From Serinus canaria (taxonomy: Eukaryota > Chordata > Aves > Passeriformes > Fringillidae): a DNA stretch of 64,000 nt. The stretch's first letter is position 1. The number at the start of each line of letters is the position of its first letter. The stretch lies in contig NC_066315.1 in the NCBI RefSeq assembly GCF_022539315.1, forward strand, positions 102,343,990-102,407,989. Reading direction: 5' to 3'. A program made the translations under genes and the position numbers. This document shows, one piece after another, positions 37,901 to 51,200 of the stretch. A model generated the notes under the pieces. That model was not told where the DNA came from. It was given only the letters and a program-made list of their open reading frames with translations, and did no database searches.

Positions 37901-40890
37901 GATGTAATATATTTCATCTTGGCTAGTAAAGATTTTTATGTTAAGCTTAACTGTAAGATTACAGTGACTGTAATCACTTTTTGAAGACCATTATGATCTT
38001 ATCCAATACAGCAAAAGACATCAAATAATTCAAGCAGTTTCCTAATCATATTAATTTTCCCTCCCAAAAATCTAGATTTGATTATTAATGCATAAGTGTG
38101 GGAAGAAATAAAGAAAAGAGGCTCAGAGATAATTAGTTCTCAAAGTTGGGTAAAAAAAACCATTTTGCAAAATATAATACTTTTGAATGTATTTGATGTA
38201 AGACATATGAAATCTTGATTATCTCTTTATATAATTTTATTATAGAACGTGTTCATTTATGTTTAGGTGATTAATTTTGAATGATTCTTTTAGAAAAGAG
38301 TTTAAAATACCACCTGCAAAATGTTAGTTGTATATTATTGTTAACAAAACATGAAAACCTTGCACATCACCAGGTGGAAAGGGCTCCTTCCTGAATAGAG
38401 ATTTACTAAGTTTCTGAACCTATATGACCAAATAATTGTTCTCAGTCTATTAGAATAAAGGGCTTGCTTCAGATCTAAATCTACAGAATTATGCATAGCA
38501 TGGATGATTTAAAGTGACATCAGTCTACATGATTTTTGTAAATGTCTAGAAATGTTAGCTATCTGTTAAAAAATTGTTAAAGTTTTTAACGTTTTAAAGT
38601 TTTACTTTATAAGTAAGCCAAGACATCCTTAAAAAAGTATTTAAAGCTACATATCCAAGAATTTTTACATCCATAGGTGTTATATGGAAATCAGTGAATT
38701 CCTCACTTAAAGATTAATAATTGAAATGATATACAAGGCAGGGACTGTATGAATACTGACTAAAATCTTCGCAGATGTTTTTGTAAGTGTTTTTGTGCTT
38801 TCTATTTCATACATGTTGATGGAACATCTTTAAATGTAATGTGTTTAATTATATAGTCTCCTTTTTACCAATATGCTTAATTCTCAAGGGATGTTTTTGT
38901 ATAAATGGGCATAACTAGTGTTGTTTTCCACGTATCTGAAGTTGAATTAAACAAATTATTAGTGTACACTTTGTTTCAGGTGTTGTACTGCATTAACTGC
39001 ACACTCTTTCTGAGGTGACAGTTCACTATAGACCTCTGTCCTGTGCAGTTATTTCAGTGATTTTCTGGACGAAATTGAACTTGTGACCCAATCCAAAATC
39101 CAGAAATTAACTTTAAAACAAAAATAAGATCAAAAAGCTTCTGGATAACATTTTCTGCTCTAGCAGAAAGCATTACTTGCTGTTAGCTTTTAATTTGAGC
39201 AAGAAAACTGAAAACTCTAGAATAAAATATGACTGGTTTGAGGTATTTATCAGATTAAATGCAGATAGCAGCTCAAGAAAGGTTTTCATTGGCATTATTG
39301 TTAATGAACTGGATTCCTTCACCAAAATGTTGTAGGTTCTGTTTCCAAGTTGCATACACCCACCTAGAATTTTGCAGGTTACTTACTTGGATATCACTGA
39401 ATCGTATTTATTGTTTAAAAAAAAAATAAATAAGATGCTCTACCATCTCAAAACACAATCCCTTAGAAACATCCATATAATTTGAGAATGTATGTAATAG
39501 AAATACATCCAATAGAATTTTTTTTTTAAGAAGTGCTTTATTACCTTTTTTTAATGACAGATAACTCTTTATCAAGCATTAAGGACCACATAACAGATAT
39601 ATCATAAAAATACCAGTGTAAGTTTTCTTGCATTCTTTTCAGATTATGGATCAGTCATGATTGTCCAAAGATTATGGGGTAGCCTTTGCCTTTCTCTTAA
39701 GAATACTGAATATTGCTGACTGCATTCATTTCTGTATTTTGTATGGGATACTTTTACTAGAAATTCTTCTAATTGAGTTCTTAGGTAATTGGTTCCCATA
39801 CTTAAGGTAAATGGGAAAAATGGTAGGTGAGAAATGGTTAGAATAGAGATTTTGAAGTCACATTTTTAAAGGGAACACCATTCCTAAGCAACCAGGGGTA
39901 TGTTTATGTTCATTCATTCAGTTGCCATCTGAGAGAAATGAAACTAATCCCTGAAATATAAGACACAAGAGGGAAACAAACAGCAGTAAAGAATCTGAAA
40001 TTGCTAAGAGGAATAAAAGGAATATCCAGAAACTGGACACTAGAAATGGTAAGTGAAGATAAATCTGCAAGGCATTCCCAAGGAGAAATGATGTAATGCA
40101 CTTAAAAAAAAGAAAAATCAAAACCAAACAAATGAAAAAACCAACAACCCCTCCCTTAAAAAAAAACAAAAAAAAAAAAAAAAAAAAAAAAAGCAAAAAC
40201 TACCACTAGATGGTTAGTTTGGTTAGTTTAACTTTAACTTTGACAGTGATGCCCACTCTTGAATTCTTGTTGAAATATATAAGCAATATTATTTAAGGAG
40301 GTCAGTGCTTTTCTTTACCTGTATTTTAAGAATAAGACCTTTTTTTGAGACTTCAAGTATTCCAGGTTAATTGGAGAATTTTGTGTTTGTGAAATGCTTG
40401 ACTGTGAAAAGAATGAAGTAAGCTTGTAAGAGTATCATAGATTATGAAAATGTGATTGGAAAATATATTGCATATTGCAAACATATACGTGCAGAAATGT
40501 ATGCTTTTTTTTTTTTTTAATGTACTTTCTGTAATTTGCACTGATAATGTTTTTCAGAATGCCTCTTGCAAGTTAGGTTTAAAGAGGAGAGTTAGTTTTT
40601 TGTAAAGCTTGCCCCATCTGGCTGTGTGTTTCTTATTTCTGCTGTAGAAATTAATGGTCCAAAGGAATTCTGACTATGAGTTTTGCAAACAAAAGTAAAT
40701 TAAACCTGAAACATAAAAGATGGTAGGTAGGAAATTTTAAGTAGTCTTCTGCTGTTCTCATCATCTTTATTTTATTACTATTCATTATTTTCTTTACTGT
40801 TTTGCTTTGATTTCATCTTTTACATGCCGAAATATTAATGTTGCCTCTTGAAGTGCTGCCCTTAGGTACAGCTGGGTTAACGGGCCTGTG
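34919..40890. other. Intergenic noncoding sequence between ZBTB14 and AKAIN1
   Basis: About 6 kb with no gene. It contains small A-rich stretches (37,313-37,336 and the large one at 40,158-40,192). The segment 35,500-36,260 looks compositionally like conserved noncoding DNA (many TAAT and AATTA motifs), but that is an impression only. Confidence 0.4.
40158..40192. repeat. Poly(A) tract
   Basis: 35 bases containing 34 adenines and one cytosine, preceded by an A-rich segment (from about 40,103). No retrocopy body is recognisable to its left, so I treat it as a simple repeat rather than a retrogene tail. Confidence 0.8.
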
Positions 40891-41164
40891 AAATCAGAGT
40901 ATAAATTCCTCAGGATCTGAGCTTTTGGAAGCAAAAATGCTGTGACAAAGTAGGGTGTTGCTGAAGCCTATTACCAGTGCTGTCAGCTTGCAGTGAAAGA
41001 AGCGCACCCCAAAATGTCAGGCAGCGGGACTGTTGTGGAGAGGCGTAATTAGGAGCAATTAGCCAGTCTCCCTGCCGGGCAGATCGCTGTTCCCTTTCTC
41101 CTTTTTGCCCTTAGCCCTGCTGCCACTGCAGGGTAAGGAGTTATGGCAGTGATGGCTCCCTGGT

Positions 41165-41222
41165 AGAGAGAGAGGGAGAGGGAGAGTGTGTTTGTGTGTG
41201 TGAGAGAGTGTGTGTGTGTGTC
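41165..41222. repeat. (GA)n/(GT)n low-complexity tract at AKAIN1 promoter
   Basis: A purine tract of ga and gg units (41,165-41,186) changes into alternating gt with ga interruptions up to 41,222. It abuts the GC-rich AKAIN1 leader and may lie in the core promoter or 5' UTR. No ATG occurs in it. Confidence 0.7.
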
Positions 41223-41304
41223 CGTGCGGGCGCCCCGGCCCCCTCCCCGCCCCGCCGCATTGTGGAGGGAGGGACCGCGGCCGCCTCCGCCGCCGTGCGG
41301 GGCC

Positions 41305-41500
41305 GGGCGCTGTCCGTGGTGCTGAGCCCGGCGGGACGGGCGCTGTCCGAGGTGCTGATCCAGCAGGGCTGGGCGCTGTCCGAGGTGCTGATCCCAACAG
41401 GGCCGGGCGACGTCCGGGTGCTGATCCCAGCGGGGCCGTGAGCTGTCCGAGGTGCTGATCCCAGAGGGGCCCGGAGCTGTCTGAGGTGCTGAGCCGTGCT
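41305..41500 (+). repeat. AKAIN1: ~33-bp minisatellite in AKAIN1 5' UTR
   Basis: Five to six tandem copies of a unit like gggcgctgtccgaggtgctg plus atcccagcagggcc. They start at 41,305, 41,338, 41,371, 41,405, 41,438 and 41,472 (period 33-34 bp). The last copy is degenerate and merges into the leader 15 bp before the ATG. Because 33 is a multiple of three, frames stay open through the array on both strands. This explains the 165- and 200-codon antisense frames here. Confidence 0.9.
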
Positions 41501-41514
41501 GCCCGAGCGGCACC

Positions 41515-41530
41515 ATGGTTTTCGCTCCAG
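41515..41530 (+). CDS. AKAIN1: AKAIN1 coding exon 1 (16 nt)
   Basis: ATGGTTTTCGCTCCAG encodes MVFAP plus the first base of Gly6, followed at once by a consensus donor (gtaagg). It is far too short for an open-reading-frame scan, but the peptide, the Kozak context and the phase all match the downstream exon. Confidence 0.9.
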
Positions 41531-43753
41531 GTAAGGGCAGCAGCATCTCGATCCCAGCCGGGTAGCCTCGCAGGAAGGCCCCGGCCGTGCCGGAGAGGTG
41601 CTGCGGGGAATGGGTAATGGGTGAGGTAGAGCTGCCAGCAGGCAGAGGCAGGTAGGTTCAAATGAGGATGTTTAGCTTAGGATTTCTTAGCTGTGGGTCC
41701 AAAGGTTATGAGGGTCACCCCTGTGGTTCTCATCAGGGACAGGAGCCTCCTATGGAAGTGTGCAGGGTGCTGTGCTTGTCAGACTGCACTAAAGGGTTAC
41801 GAAGGGGGCTGTGGCCTTTCAGTGACTGGAGAGTGAGCCCCCCTCTGCACCCACACTAGTGAGTGGCTGCTAATATGACCATCCATGAAACTCATGGAAA
41901 TAATTTACAAATTTCATTTTCTCTTTCCTCCCCCTCAAAACAAAATAAGTACTTGAATGAAAGAGAACAGAAAGTTTTAGTCCAGTTTTTACTGGAACCA
42001 AACTGAAGATTTCAGCAGTTCATGTCTAATGTGAGATCTCACTGTATAAGAACACAGAATCTCTAGTGCATAGTATACTTTTGTGTTAATCCATAAAATA
42101 AGCAAAACTACAGCAATTTTCAATTGGATTTAGTAAATTCTGCTTGGAAATAGGCAGTTGCTTGTTCAGAGAAGGATGAGAGGCCCAGTAGCTCCAGGGT
42201 GTAAATGTAAGTCATGCATAATATCTTCTGTAGGGACATGACTCGAAAATAACTTCATTAAAGATGTATAACTTTCAGCAAAATAGTGGGTCAATAAAAA
42301 AGGGAAAGCAAACACTGCAACTTGACAATGGATTACTATTAATACCTTTGTTTTGCAAAGCTAACAGAAGTTTTATCTTCCATGAAATTCTATATTCAAT
42401 CTCTGAAAGGGTAAGAATCCAAAATCTTTACACTTTCATATTAAAAAAAAAAAAAAATAACGGCACTGACTTTGCTAACCCAATTCAGTTTAATTTTTTT
42501 GAAAAAAATAGTATCTCTTTTCAACAATCTCATTAATTTTATCTGTTTAACTGCCTCTCTAATTTTCTACATTCATGTTTACATTGTGTTCTGAAATTGG
42601 GAGCAAGTTATTTCTCTTAATAGAATGATCCACTGCTTTTTGTAATACACCTTCAGCATTAGTGGCTCTTTCCCGAACTACTTTTGTCTTTCACACTGTC
42701 ACCATTAACTGTACAAGTTTCTGAAATGCCCCGTGGGACTGGAATACTTCAGGAAGAGAGTACCACTAAAATAATGAAAACATACACATTTTTTCTCCAA
42801 AGGCTGAAGAAGAACAAACCCCAAAGCTCATTAATAACTGCCTGAATTGTTCTTTTCACAACTCTAATCCATAGATGGAAAAAAAATCCTCTGTCTAAAA
42901 TTGTTTTATATAGTCAATCTTCAGTTTTCCTTTACTCAAAGAAAAGCCCATGGTCTCCTTGAAAATGTTGCCTTTAAATACATTGGGCAACTAAATGGGA
43001 ATTTGTAAAAGAGATGATAAAGCAATCTATTGTGTTCAAACAGAGCAAGCCTAAGTAGATTCCAATTTTATATTGCTGTTCTTCCCTGCAAATCAGCTCT
43101 GCCCTGGCATTATCTCTTCACCAGATATTAAAAAAAAAAAAAAAAAAAAAAAGAGGTTTATGCATCTTTAGCATCTTCATAGTACTTAAGGCCATATGAG
43201 TAAAAATACTACAAGTCTACTAAGAAACTGACTTTCATTTCTTCAGTGAACTTCCTGATTTTATCTCAGTATGATGAATGACCTCATTTTCTGTTCCATT
43301 TATTTGTTGGGGTGTGAAGGGAGAGGAATTAAAAGATTTATCTAACTGTAAATGGTTAGGGTCAGAATCATAAGCTTCCAAGATGGGATAGATAAAATAA
43401 AACAAAACAATCAAGAGAAAATTCTTTTCCAGAAACAAAAATTATGGAAGTCCTTTACCTGACAACAAAGACAAGATTTTGCACATGAAAAGGATGCTGA
43501 TCTTTTTCTTAAGGTCTTGGATATGTTATTTCAGAACACTGAATTAATGTGCTATATTTATAAACTGTTTAGTAGAAGTAGCTTTTCAAGTTTAAATAAC
43601 TTTTTAAAAGGTGAAGCTGACTGACTATTTACTGGATACATGCTTTTCTGCCAGTCTTCAACTCCCTAAAACTTATTATCTCCTGTGTTGAAAAAATAAC
43701 ACAACAGAGCAGCACAAAAACAAACAACCTCCAAAGAAGCCTGGCTATTGCTG

Positions 43754-43823
<70 letters not shown>

Positions 43824-46800
43824 AAATATAATAAAATGGCCAGTGTTCCATGCCAAAATTGGACCTCCTGGCTCATTTTAGACAGTGTACTGCAATTTGT
43901 AGGTATGCAAAAAGGTGTTCTTACTTTTCTGCATTTATTCATATTCTTCTTTGTCACTTAAAATTAACATTGAGACTGTTTCAGAAAAGGAACTATGAGT
44001 GCATTTTTTCTTTTCTTGGTTTATTTGTACTGGGGCTTCATTGCATTGTCTTGTGCTGATTGATTAATGATGTGCTGATGTATAGGAAATGCAGTCCAAG
44101 CTCTGTGAGATGTTTGGGCATTCATTTTCCTGGATAATTCACACATGTTGTTCTGCCCTTAGAAGGGGGGGATGACACTTGAAATTCACACAAGCTACAT
44201 GTTACCAGTTTTAGTTTTTTTATTTTCCTGAACTGAAATGCTTTGGCAGTTTGAAATGTAGATAACAATAACTATATAACAATATATTATTTTAAATTGC
44301 ATATAAGGATGGATGTATGTGTATGACTGCAGTAGAGAACCATGAAATTTCAAGGATTAGACCAAAAAGCAGAGAGAAGTCATAATTTTAAAATTGTAGA
44401 TCTCCTTAAGTAAAAAGTATTTCTTAAATTTTCTTTAGAAGATGGTGTTTTCCAGAATTTTAAAAATATCAATACCGGATTAGCTAATAAAATATTGCTA
44501 CAAATAATTCCACAGATTAAATAAATGTCATTGTGAGGTGGGAAATGAAGAGGCATTAAAACATTTATTTGTTCTAACACATTAGTAAAATTAGATTATA
44601 CAGCAAGGTTTTTTGCTGATAGAAGATCATTAGTTTACAATGTGATCACTTCCAATATCAGCATTTACCAGATTTAACAGTAACTTTAAATGTTGCTAAT
44701 CAAACTACTTTTTTGCAGACTTTTACTTTTCCAAAAATTATCTTGGGCATATTCCTTGCTTCTTTTCATTTCCAAAACATTTTCCTAATGCAAAGATTAA
44801 AAAAAATACTCTTTACCTATGATTTGTCTACACAAACACAATACAAAGGTGTTTTTCATGCTTCAAGAATTTTTTTTATGCTCTTTTGCACAAATCACTC
44901 ACTTATGTTTTACTCTTACTCTGTAAAACCATAAATAAAATAACCAAATAATAGAGTCTCATCACTGCCATAGTTGTTTCATCCAGTACAAAGCTGTGAT
45001 TTTTTTTGGTTTTTGGGGTTTTTTTGTTTATTTGTATGTTTGTTGGCAAAGTTTATTTTAGAAATGAATCCATTTTGAACTGAATACCTTAAGAAAGATT
45101 GGAATATTTACATTGACAGGTTGTTTCAGGTCAAACACTCCCTTTCTTAAGCTTGTGTCTACTTTGAATCGTGTGATTTCATCTTTCAGGTGAATCTTGT
45201 TATTTCTCAGAGTAATTTGAAGAATTCCTTTTACCTGACGGTTTCTCTATAACTAGAAACTCAGATGCATTAATCAACACCCTATAGTTCTAGAAGAAGG
45301 AGGAGGATATAGAATTAATTTTTATATCAATATTTTTGTATTAAAAAAAAGTGTGAACACAAAGTTTAAAGATAGACATTAGAGAAGTCAGAATGTTCAC
45401 AGCTCAGTGCCTTTTTCGTGCAGCAGCAACACCAGTAGGTTTATCAACGAGCTTTTCATCAGCGCAGCTGTTCCTGACATTTTTAAGCTGGGAGCAACAC
45501 AGAAAACTTGTATAATGACACTGAAGATCAGAAATGCATCCTGTACCAAACATTTTAGGAATCTAATTACACTGCCATTGAAGAAATAGCAGCTGCATAC
45601 TGAAACAGATGTTCTTACTGGTCTGAATAGTCGTGATCTTCTCCAGTGGAAAAAGCTGGGATAACAACAACCTGTTGTGATGCAGAATGTGAAGATGTGA
45701 AATTTCTTGACATAATTTTTCTCTTTTTTTTGATTACAGTGTTACAGGTACTATTACAGATTCCTGACCACAATATCCAGATCAAGACAGTGAATGCAAA
45801 AAGTGCTATCAATAACTTTACTTCTTTGAAGGTACCCTGTTGTGTGATATCTCCAGCGTTTGTGCTGACTGTGGTACTCTGGCACTCAGTTATGCAGTGC
45901 TTTTCATCCATGAGAACAAGACAGGACGCAGTCCTTGTCCTTATTAACTGCTGTGCTACATCCTGCTAATGTTTTAAGTTCTCCAGTCCCCCCAGAAAAA
46001 TCCCTAAAAAAAAAGTAAAAGTGTATACGTATAGGATTCTTATTTGATAGCTTAATGTTGATAAAGTCCATATGCAGGACATAATTTGAAAGTGAAAACC
46101 AAAACTGTTTGTCAGCCTCATGCAGTCTGATATAATGGAGGTTTTGTCCAGTATTTGCCCGGGCTGGTAGTGAGTATGGAGGCAGTTGCTGCCCAGAAGT
46201 GTCTGAATGCATTTACAGCTCTCAATAGTAGTTCAAAGTGTTTGCCACCTGGTAGGAAGAAATCATACAGGAGGAAATTCCTTATTCTCTTTCGCTGAAG
46301 AAAAATGTGTCTTGTGCTGACCTTTTCCCAGTGACACATTCATCTTTCCCCTGCTGTGAAACTCCACTAGCAGACCTCATTAGTGAGGTGAAAGAAATTT
46401 AGTTCATAGATATTCAGAAATGTGATGAAATTAGCAAGTTAAGAAAACAATCAGCAGTCCTAGGTACAATCTTTCTTTAAAGTACAATTCAACATAGGGT
46501 TTAAAAATGGCACAGAATTTATTGTTTCAAATAATTTTTAACAGAACTGAAGGCTTGAACTAGTGAGGCTGGCACCTTTCACTTCACTGTCACTGGATTA
46601 AATCCTATTCAGGTTAGGTGTCAGAATAATTCTGTTATCACAGTGGCTGTGTATGGCCTATATTGGAGGAGCTGTTCATAGTTAGGGGATAGTGGTAATA
46701 AGTGATATAGTCCTTATTAACATCCTTACTGGAACTGTTTATTGAGCAGGAAAGTCAAATCTTGAATGTAGAAAAGGAACGAGTTACACTGACCTCTAGA

Positions 46801-48189
46801 GTTTGTCCCTCCAAGTCATTGTTCTTGCAGGTGAATTGTTCTCTTGTACTTGTTGGAGACATAAGAAATGTCATTCCAATCTTATAAGTTTTATTGTGCT
46901 AATGGAAATAAATGTCCTTACTGTAAAATACAGTGACCGGTAGATTTTTTCCTATGCCTCCAATCTTGTCTATTAAAGATTTTAAGAACATAATGCATTG
47001 TATTATGTTACAAATTCTAGGTTAAGCAAAAATTATTTGCAAGAAATGTATTCAAATTTGTTTATGGCCTTTTTGAAGTTTTTTGACTATTAGTTGGCCA
47101 TCTGCATTGTATATTTTACATAATAACTTGAAAGATTCTACAGAAATTTAATGAGTGTCAATTGGAACAGAGTATTTACTGATGTTAGCAGAAATGAAAA
47201 GCTGACCTGAATAGCTCTAAAATGCTTCAGGTTCCTTTAGAGTGCCTTGCCACAGAAGTCAGGGGAGGTTAGCTCTGTGGTGCTGTCGTCTGCCCTTGCA
47301 AATCCTGTAGTTGTGTTTCCAGAAGATGCTGCCTTCCTTCCTTCAAGCGAGTTTGAAATTTTTTTTCTTGAAGAAGTAAATTGAGCCATGTTCTATTCAA
47401 GCATTTTGCTAGTGATGAGGCAGACATAACCTCCTGTGGATTACTTGCGTTTGCTTCATTTTGTAGTGTGTATATTTGATAGAATAACCCTGTATTTTCT
47501 GTCTTTGGGCAGTGAATCCACTCATGATTTATCAGTGCAGAAGGGTTGGATATCCATTAACACTTCTGTTAAATACTTGCAGATTGACATTATATTTTGT
47601 CTTGAAATAAGTTTTCTTAATATAGCAGAATATATTTCTCTGGGAAGACAGAGAATCAGTTCCAAGAGTGGAAAACAACATGTGATGGCATCCTGTTGTA
47701 GAGAGATTCTGTCAAGATTACAGCTATGAAATTAAAAATACCAAAAAAGGGTTTTGCTCTTTCTAGGCTCCTTTCAGGTTTATGTAATCTGTGATTTTCT
47801 TTCTATCATGACTTTGTGTATATACATGCATGTGTAGGAAAAGGGAATGTCCTAAAGGGAATGTCCTGAATGTCCTTCAGGACATTCCCTTCCTGAAGCC
47901 CAAGGGAATGTCCTGAAGCTTTTTCAGGGGGAGATTTAGGTTGGATATTAGAAAATGGTTCTTCACCCAGGGGGTGTTCATGGCACTAGAATAGGGTCCC
48001 CAGGAAAATGGTCATGGCACCAAGCCTGACACAGTTCAAAAGTATTTGGAAAACACTCCCAGGGACATGGTGAGACTCTTGGGGATTGTCCCAAACAGGG
48101 CAAGAGTTGGACCCAATCATCCTGATGGGTCCCCTCCAACGCAGCATAAGCATGTTCTGTAATTCTGAGATTCTACATCTACAAAATTC

Positions 48190-48233
<44 letters not shown>

Positions 48234-51200
48234 TATATAAAATGTTAATCTTGGTTGCTAATAGCTGTATTTACAGCTTTCATACTCCACTCACATTCTA
48301 AAATAAACAGGGAAATTTTTGTGTACTGCTGTGCATGTGCAAATTTAGGGCTTTTTTTTTTATTTAGGGGATGATTTTTTTTATTTCCTGGGGGTTTTTA
48401 TTGCGGGGTTTGGGGTTTATTTTAGAGCTAGAGAAGAGTTCTGCTTCACCTGACATTTGGCCTGACAATTTTTGACTCTGAATAATCTGGTATAAATTGA
48501 AATATATCTAAAATGTAGCAGGATTTTTTCACTGGCTAAAGCAGAATGTTTCCTGGATTTTTACAGGTTATGTAATCTTTTCCATATTTTCTACACTTAA
48601 AAAAGAAAATCAGGTTCAGATATTGCAAATTTTAATTAACCTGTACATAGTTCTTTAAGACCAAAGCCCACAAAAAGTTATAGAAATACAAACACAGCAG
48701 CTAGCAAAATAAGCTTCCATTGAAAATTTGCCCTTTGCTTATGCTCTATAGTGGTGGATGCTGAAAGTTTTCTAACAAATGCTGTGTTTCTATGGGGATC
48801 AAAATGAGCTTTTTGTTACAGATTCAGAAGTCCTACATAAATGTTATCTTGATTTCTGTTCTTAATGTTTTCTTTTTAGAGAGGAATCTCTGAGCACCTG
48901 AACTGTAGAAAATAGAAGGCAGAGGGGGTCAGATGCTGAGTGGTGTCATTCAGGGGCCCATCTAGGGACTTGAGTTCTTTGATGCCTTTATCAATGACAC
49001 AGGCAGTGGGATTGAGTGCACCCTCTGCGAGTTTGCAGGTGAAACAAAGCTGAGCTGTACAGCTGGCCCAGCAGAAGAATGGGATGCTGTCCAGAGGGAC
49101 CTGGACAAACTTGAGGACCTCATAAAGTTCAACAAGTCCAAGTGCAAAGTACTGCACATGGGTTGAGGCAACACCAGAGATGAGCACAGACTGGAAGAAC
49201 TCATTGAAAGCAGCCATGATGAGAAGGTCTTGGGGCTACTGGTGGATGAAAAACTGGATGTGAGCCAGCAATGTGCACTTACAGCCCTGAAACCCAACCA
49301 TATCCTGGGCTACATCAAAAGTAGTGTGCCCAGCAGGTCAAAAGTTGTGGTTCCCCTACTCCAGTCTGATGAGGTCCCATCTGTAGTACTGCATCTAGCT
49401 CTGGAATCCTCAACACAAGAAGGGCGTGGTCCTGTTAGTGTGGGTTCAGAGAAGAGGAAAAAAAAAAGATGAACAGAGGGCTGGAGCACTTCTCCAATGA
49501 AGGCAGTTCGAGAGAGTTGGGGTTGTTCAGCTTGGAGAAGGGAAGACACTGGGGAGACCTTCAGGGAGCCTTCCAGTGCATAAAATGGCTTATAAAAAAG
49601 AGTGAGTTTTTATATGGGCAGATAGTGATAAAATAAGGGGGAATGGTTTTAAATTAAAAGAGGGAAGGTTTAGATTAGATATTAGGAAGAAATTCTTCAC
49701 TGTGAGGATGGTGAGGTACAGAAACAGGTTGCCTAAAGAGGTTCTGGATGCCCCATGGCAGGGAGTTTAGAATTAGGTGTTCTTTAAGCTCCCTTCCAAC
49801 CCAAACCAATCTATGATTCTGTCACCTGTATCTGTGCCACTGGACATCTCCCACCTTGGAAAAATTACAGCTTTTGGTGTAGAGAGGTTTCTTATTTTAG
49901 TACTTGAAATGTGTTCTCTAAAAGAAGTAGGAAAATTGTGCAGATGAAAAGAATATAAATTTTTCATTAACTTTGAAGCAGCTGGTCACAGATGCTCTTT
50001 AGGGAATATCTTCTTTTTAATACACTGAACTGCCTGCCTAAGACTCAAAAACCCTGTTAAATTAATCTTAGTTTACAGTATTGAATCCAGACATATTCCT
50101 TTTGGGACCAAAATCTGAGTATCACATTTATGAGTTTGGGTGAGGCAGAATTGTCAGTGATTATTATTTTGAACTATGTTCAGGCTTCAAAGCTGAAAGA
50201 CTCAGTCCTTAAGGAGTGAATTTATTCCTGGAAAATATATAGATTGAAGCGTATAATCTGCTTTTAGTTAATGTTATTGAACAATGACAAGAATTCTTAC
50301 TCAAACATTGAAAAAATGCTTAAGAATAGATAGGTCTCAGCAATCTCTTAATCTAAAAAAAATTCAATTTCACTGGCATATTTCAAATAGTATGAAATAA
50401 CTTGCTGGAGTCTGTAAAAAGATAGCTTTGTATATATAAAAAAAAAAAAAACCAAAGAGAATTCCAGATATTCTTATCTCTTAAGAAAGAGTAAAAATTC
50501 AGTGGGAAAAAAATTACAAAACCTGACTTGCGATAATGTCTGAATAAAAAGGTACAATGAAGTATTGCTTTGTAGATATTAGTATGTTCTTTGAGACAGT
50601 TTATCTGCATTTCTCCACTCCTCTTTTGCCCTTATATTCCTACTCCATTTGTATTCAGAACAGAGTAATTCCAGCTTCATTCTTAAAATTTATTTTGAAG
50701 AGCAAAGTATTCTCTGCAGGCCCCATTCATGATACAGTCCCTCTTCCATGCTGGTTGAACAGAAAGAATTGGGAATGAGGTTAGGGCAGAAAATAAACCT
50801 GAACTGAACCTTAAGTTTTCTAGTGATAGTCAATGTGGCAAGACCCTGCAAACAGCACATCAGAAAATTGGAAAAACACAGGATCCTACATTAAAGTACT
50901 TCTGGCATTTCTGATATGTTCAGTCCTCTCTTCTTCCTCAAGGAATCAGGGGGGGTATTGTCTCCTGCTGCTTGACAGCTATTAGTCAGGATGTCACTGG
51001 GCTCTATTTTAGAGCATGAGAAATGTTACTGGACAGAATTAACTCTAGTGCAGTTAAGAATACATTTATTACTATTTTCTTTAATTTTAAATATTAAATT
51101 TGTAACTTCTTTCTAGGACCTTTTAATGATATCTCTGAGCTAGAACCATTACTGACATTGAGACAAATTGGGTTTCTAATTCTGTAAAATAGTTTAATGG

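Larger units (their letters stand above)
40900..41514 (+). promoter_or_regulatory. AKAIN1: AKAIN1 promoter and 5' UTR (GC-rich)
   Basis: GC and CpG content rises sharply from about 41,220 to 41,610 around the AKAIN1 start codon, in an AT-rich setting. A tataaat string at 40,900-40,906 is a possible TATA element but could be chance. Within 41,160-41,514 the first ATG is the AKAIN1 start itself, which favours a leader beginning somewhere in this interval. The transcription start cannot be placed more exactly. Confidence 0.6.

Noticed and set aside
40158..40192. Possible processed-retrogene poly(A) tail
   Set aside because: No coding or 3'-UTR-like body and no flanking duplication could be seen to its left.
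41049..41661. 165- and 200-codon frames on the - strand over the AKAIN1 leader
   Set aside because: They are produced by a minisatellite whose 33-bp period keeps frames open. The repeated peptide is just the translated array, antisense to a recognised 5' UTR.
43629..43957. - strand frames with Tyr-Leu-Ser-Ile repeats
   Set aside because: Direct translation of the (GATA)n microsatellite in successive frames.
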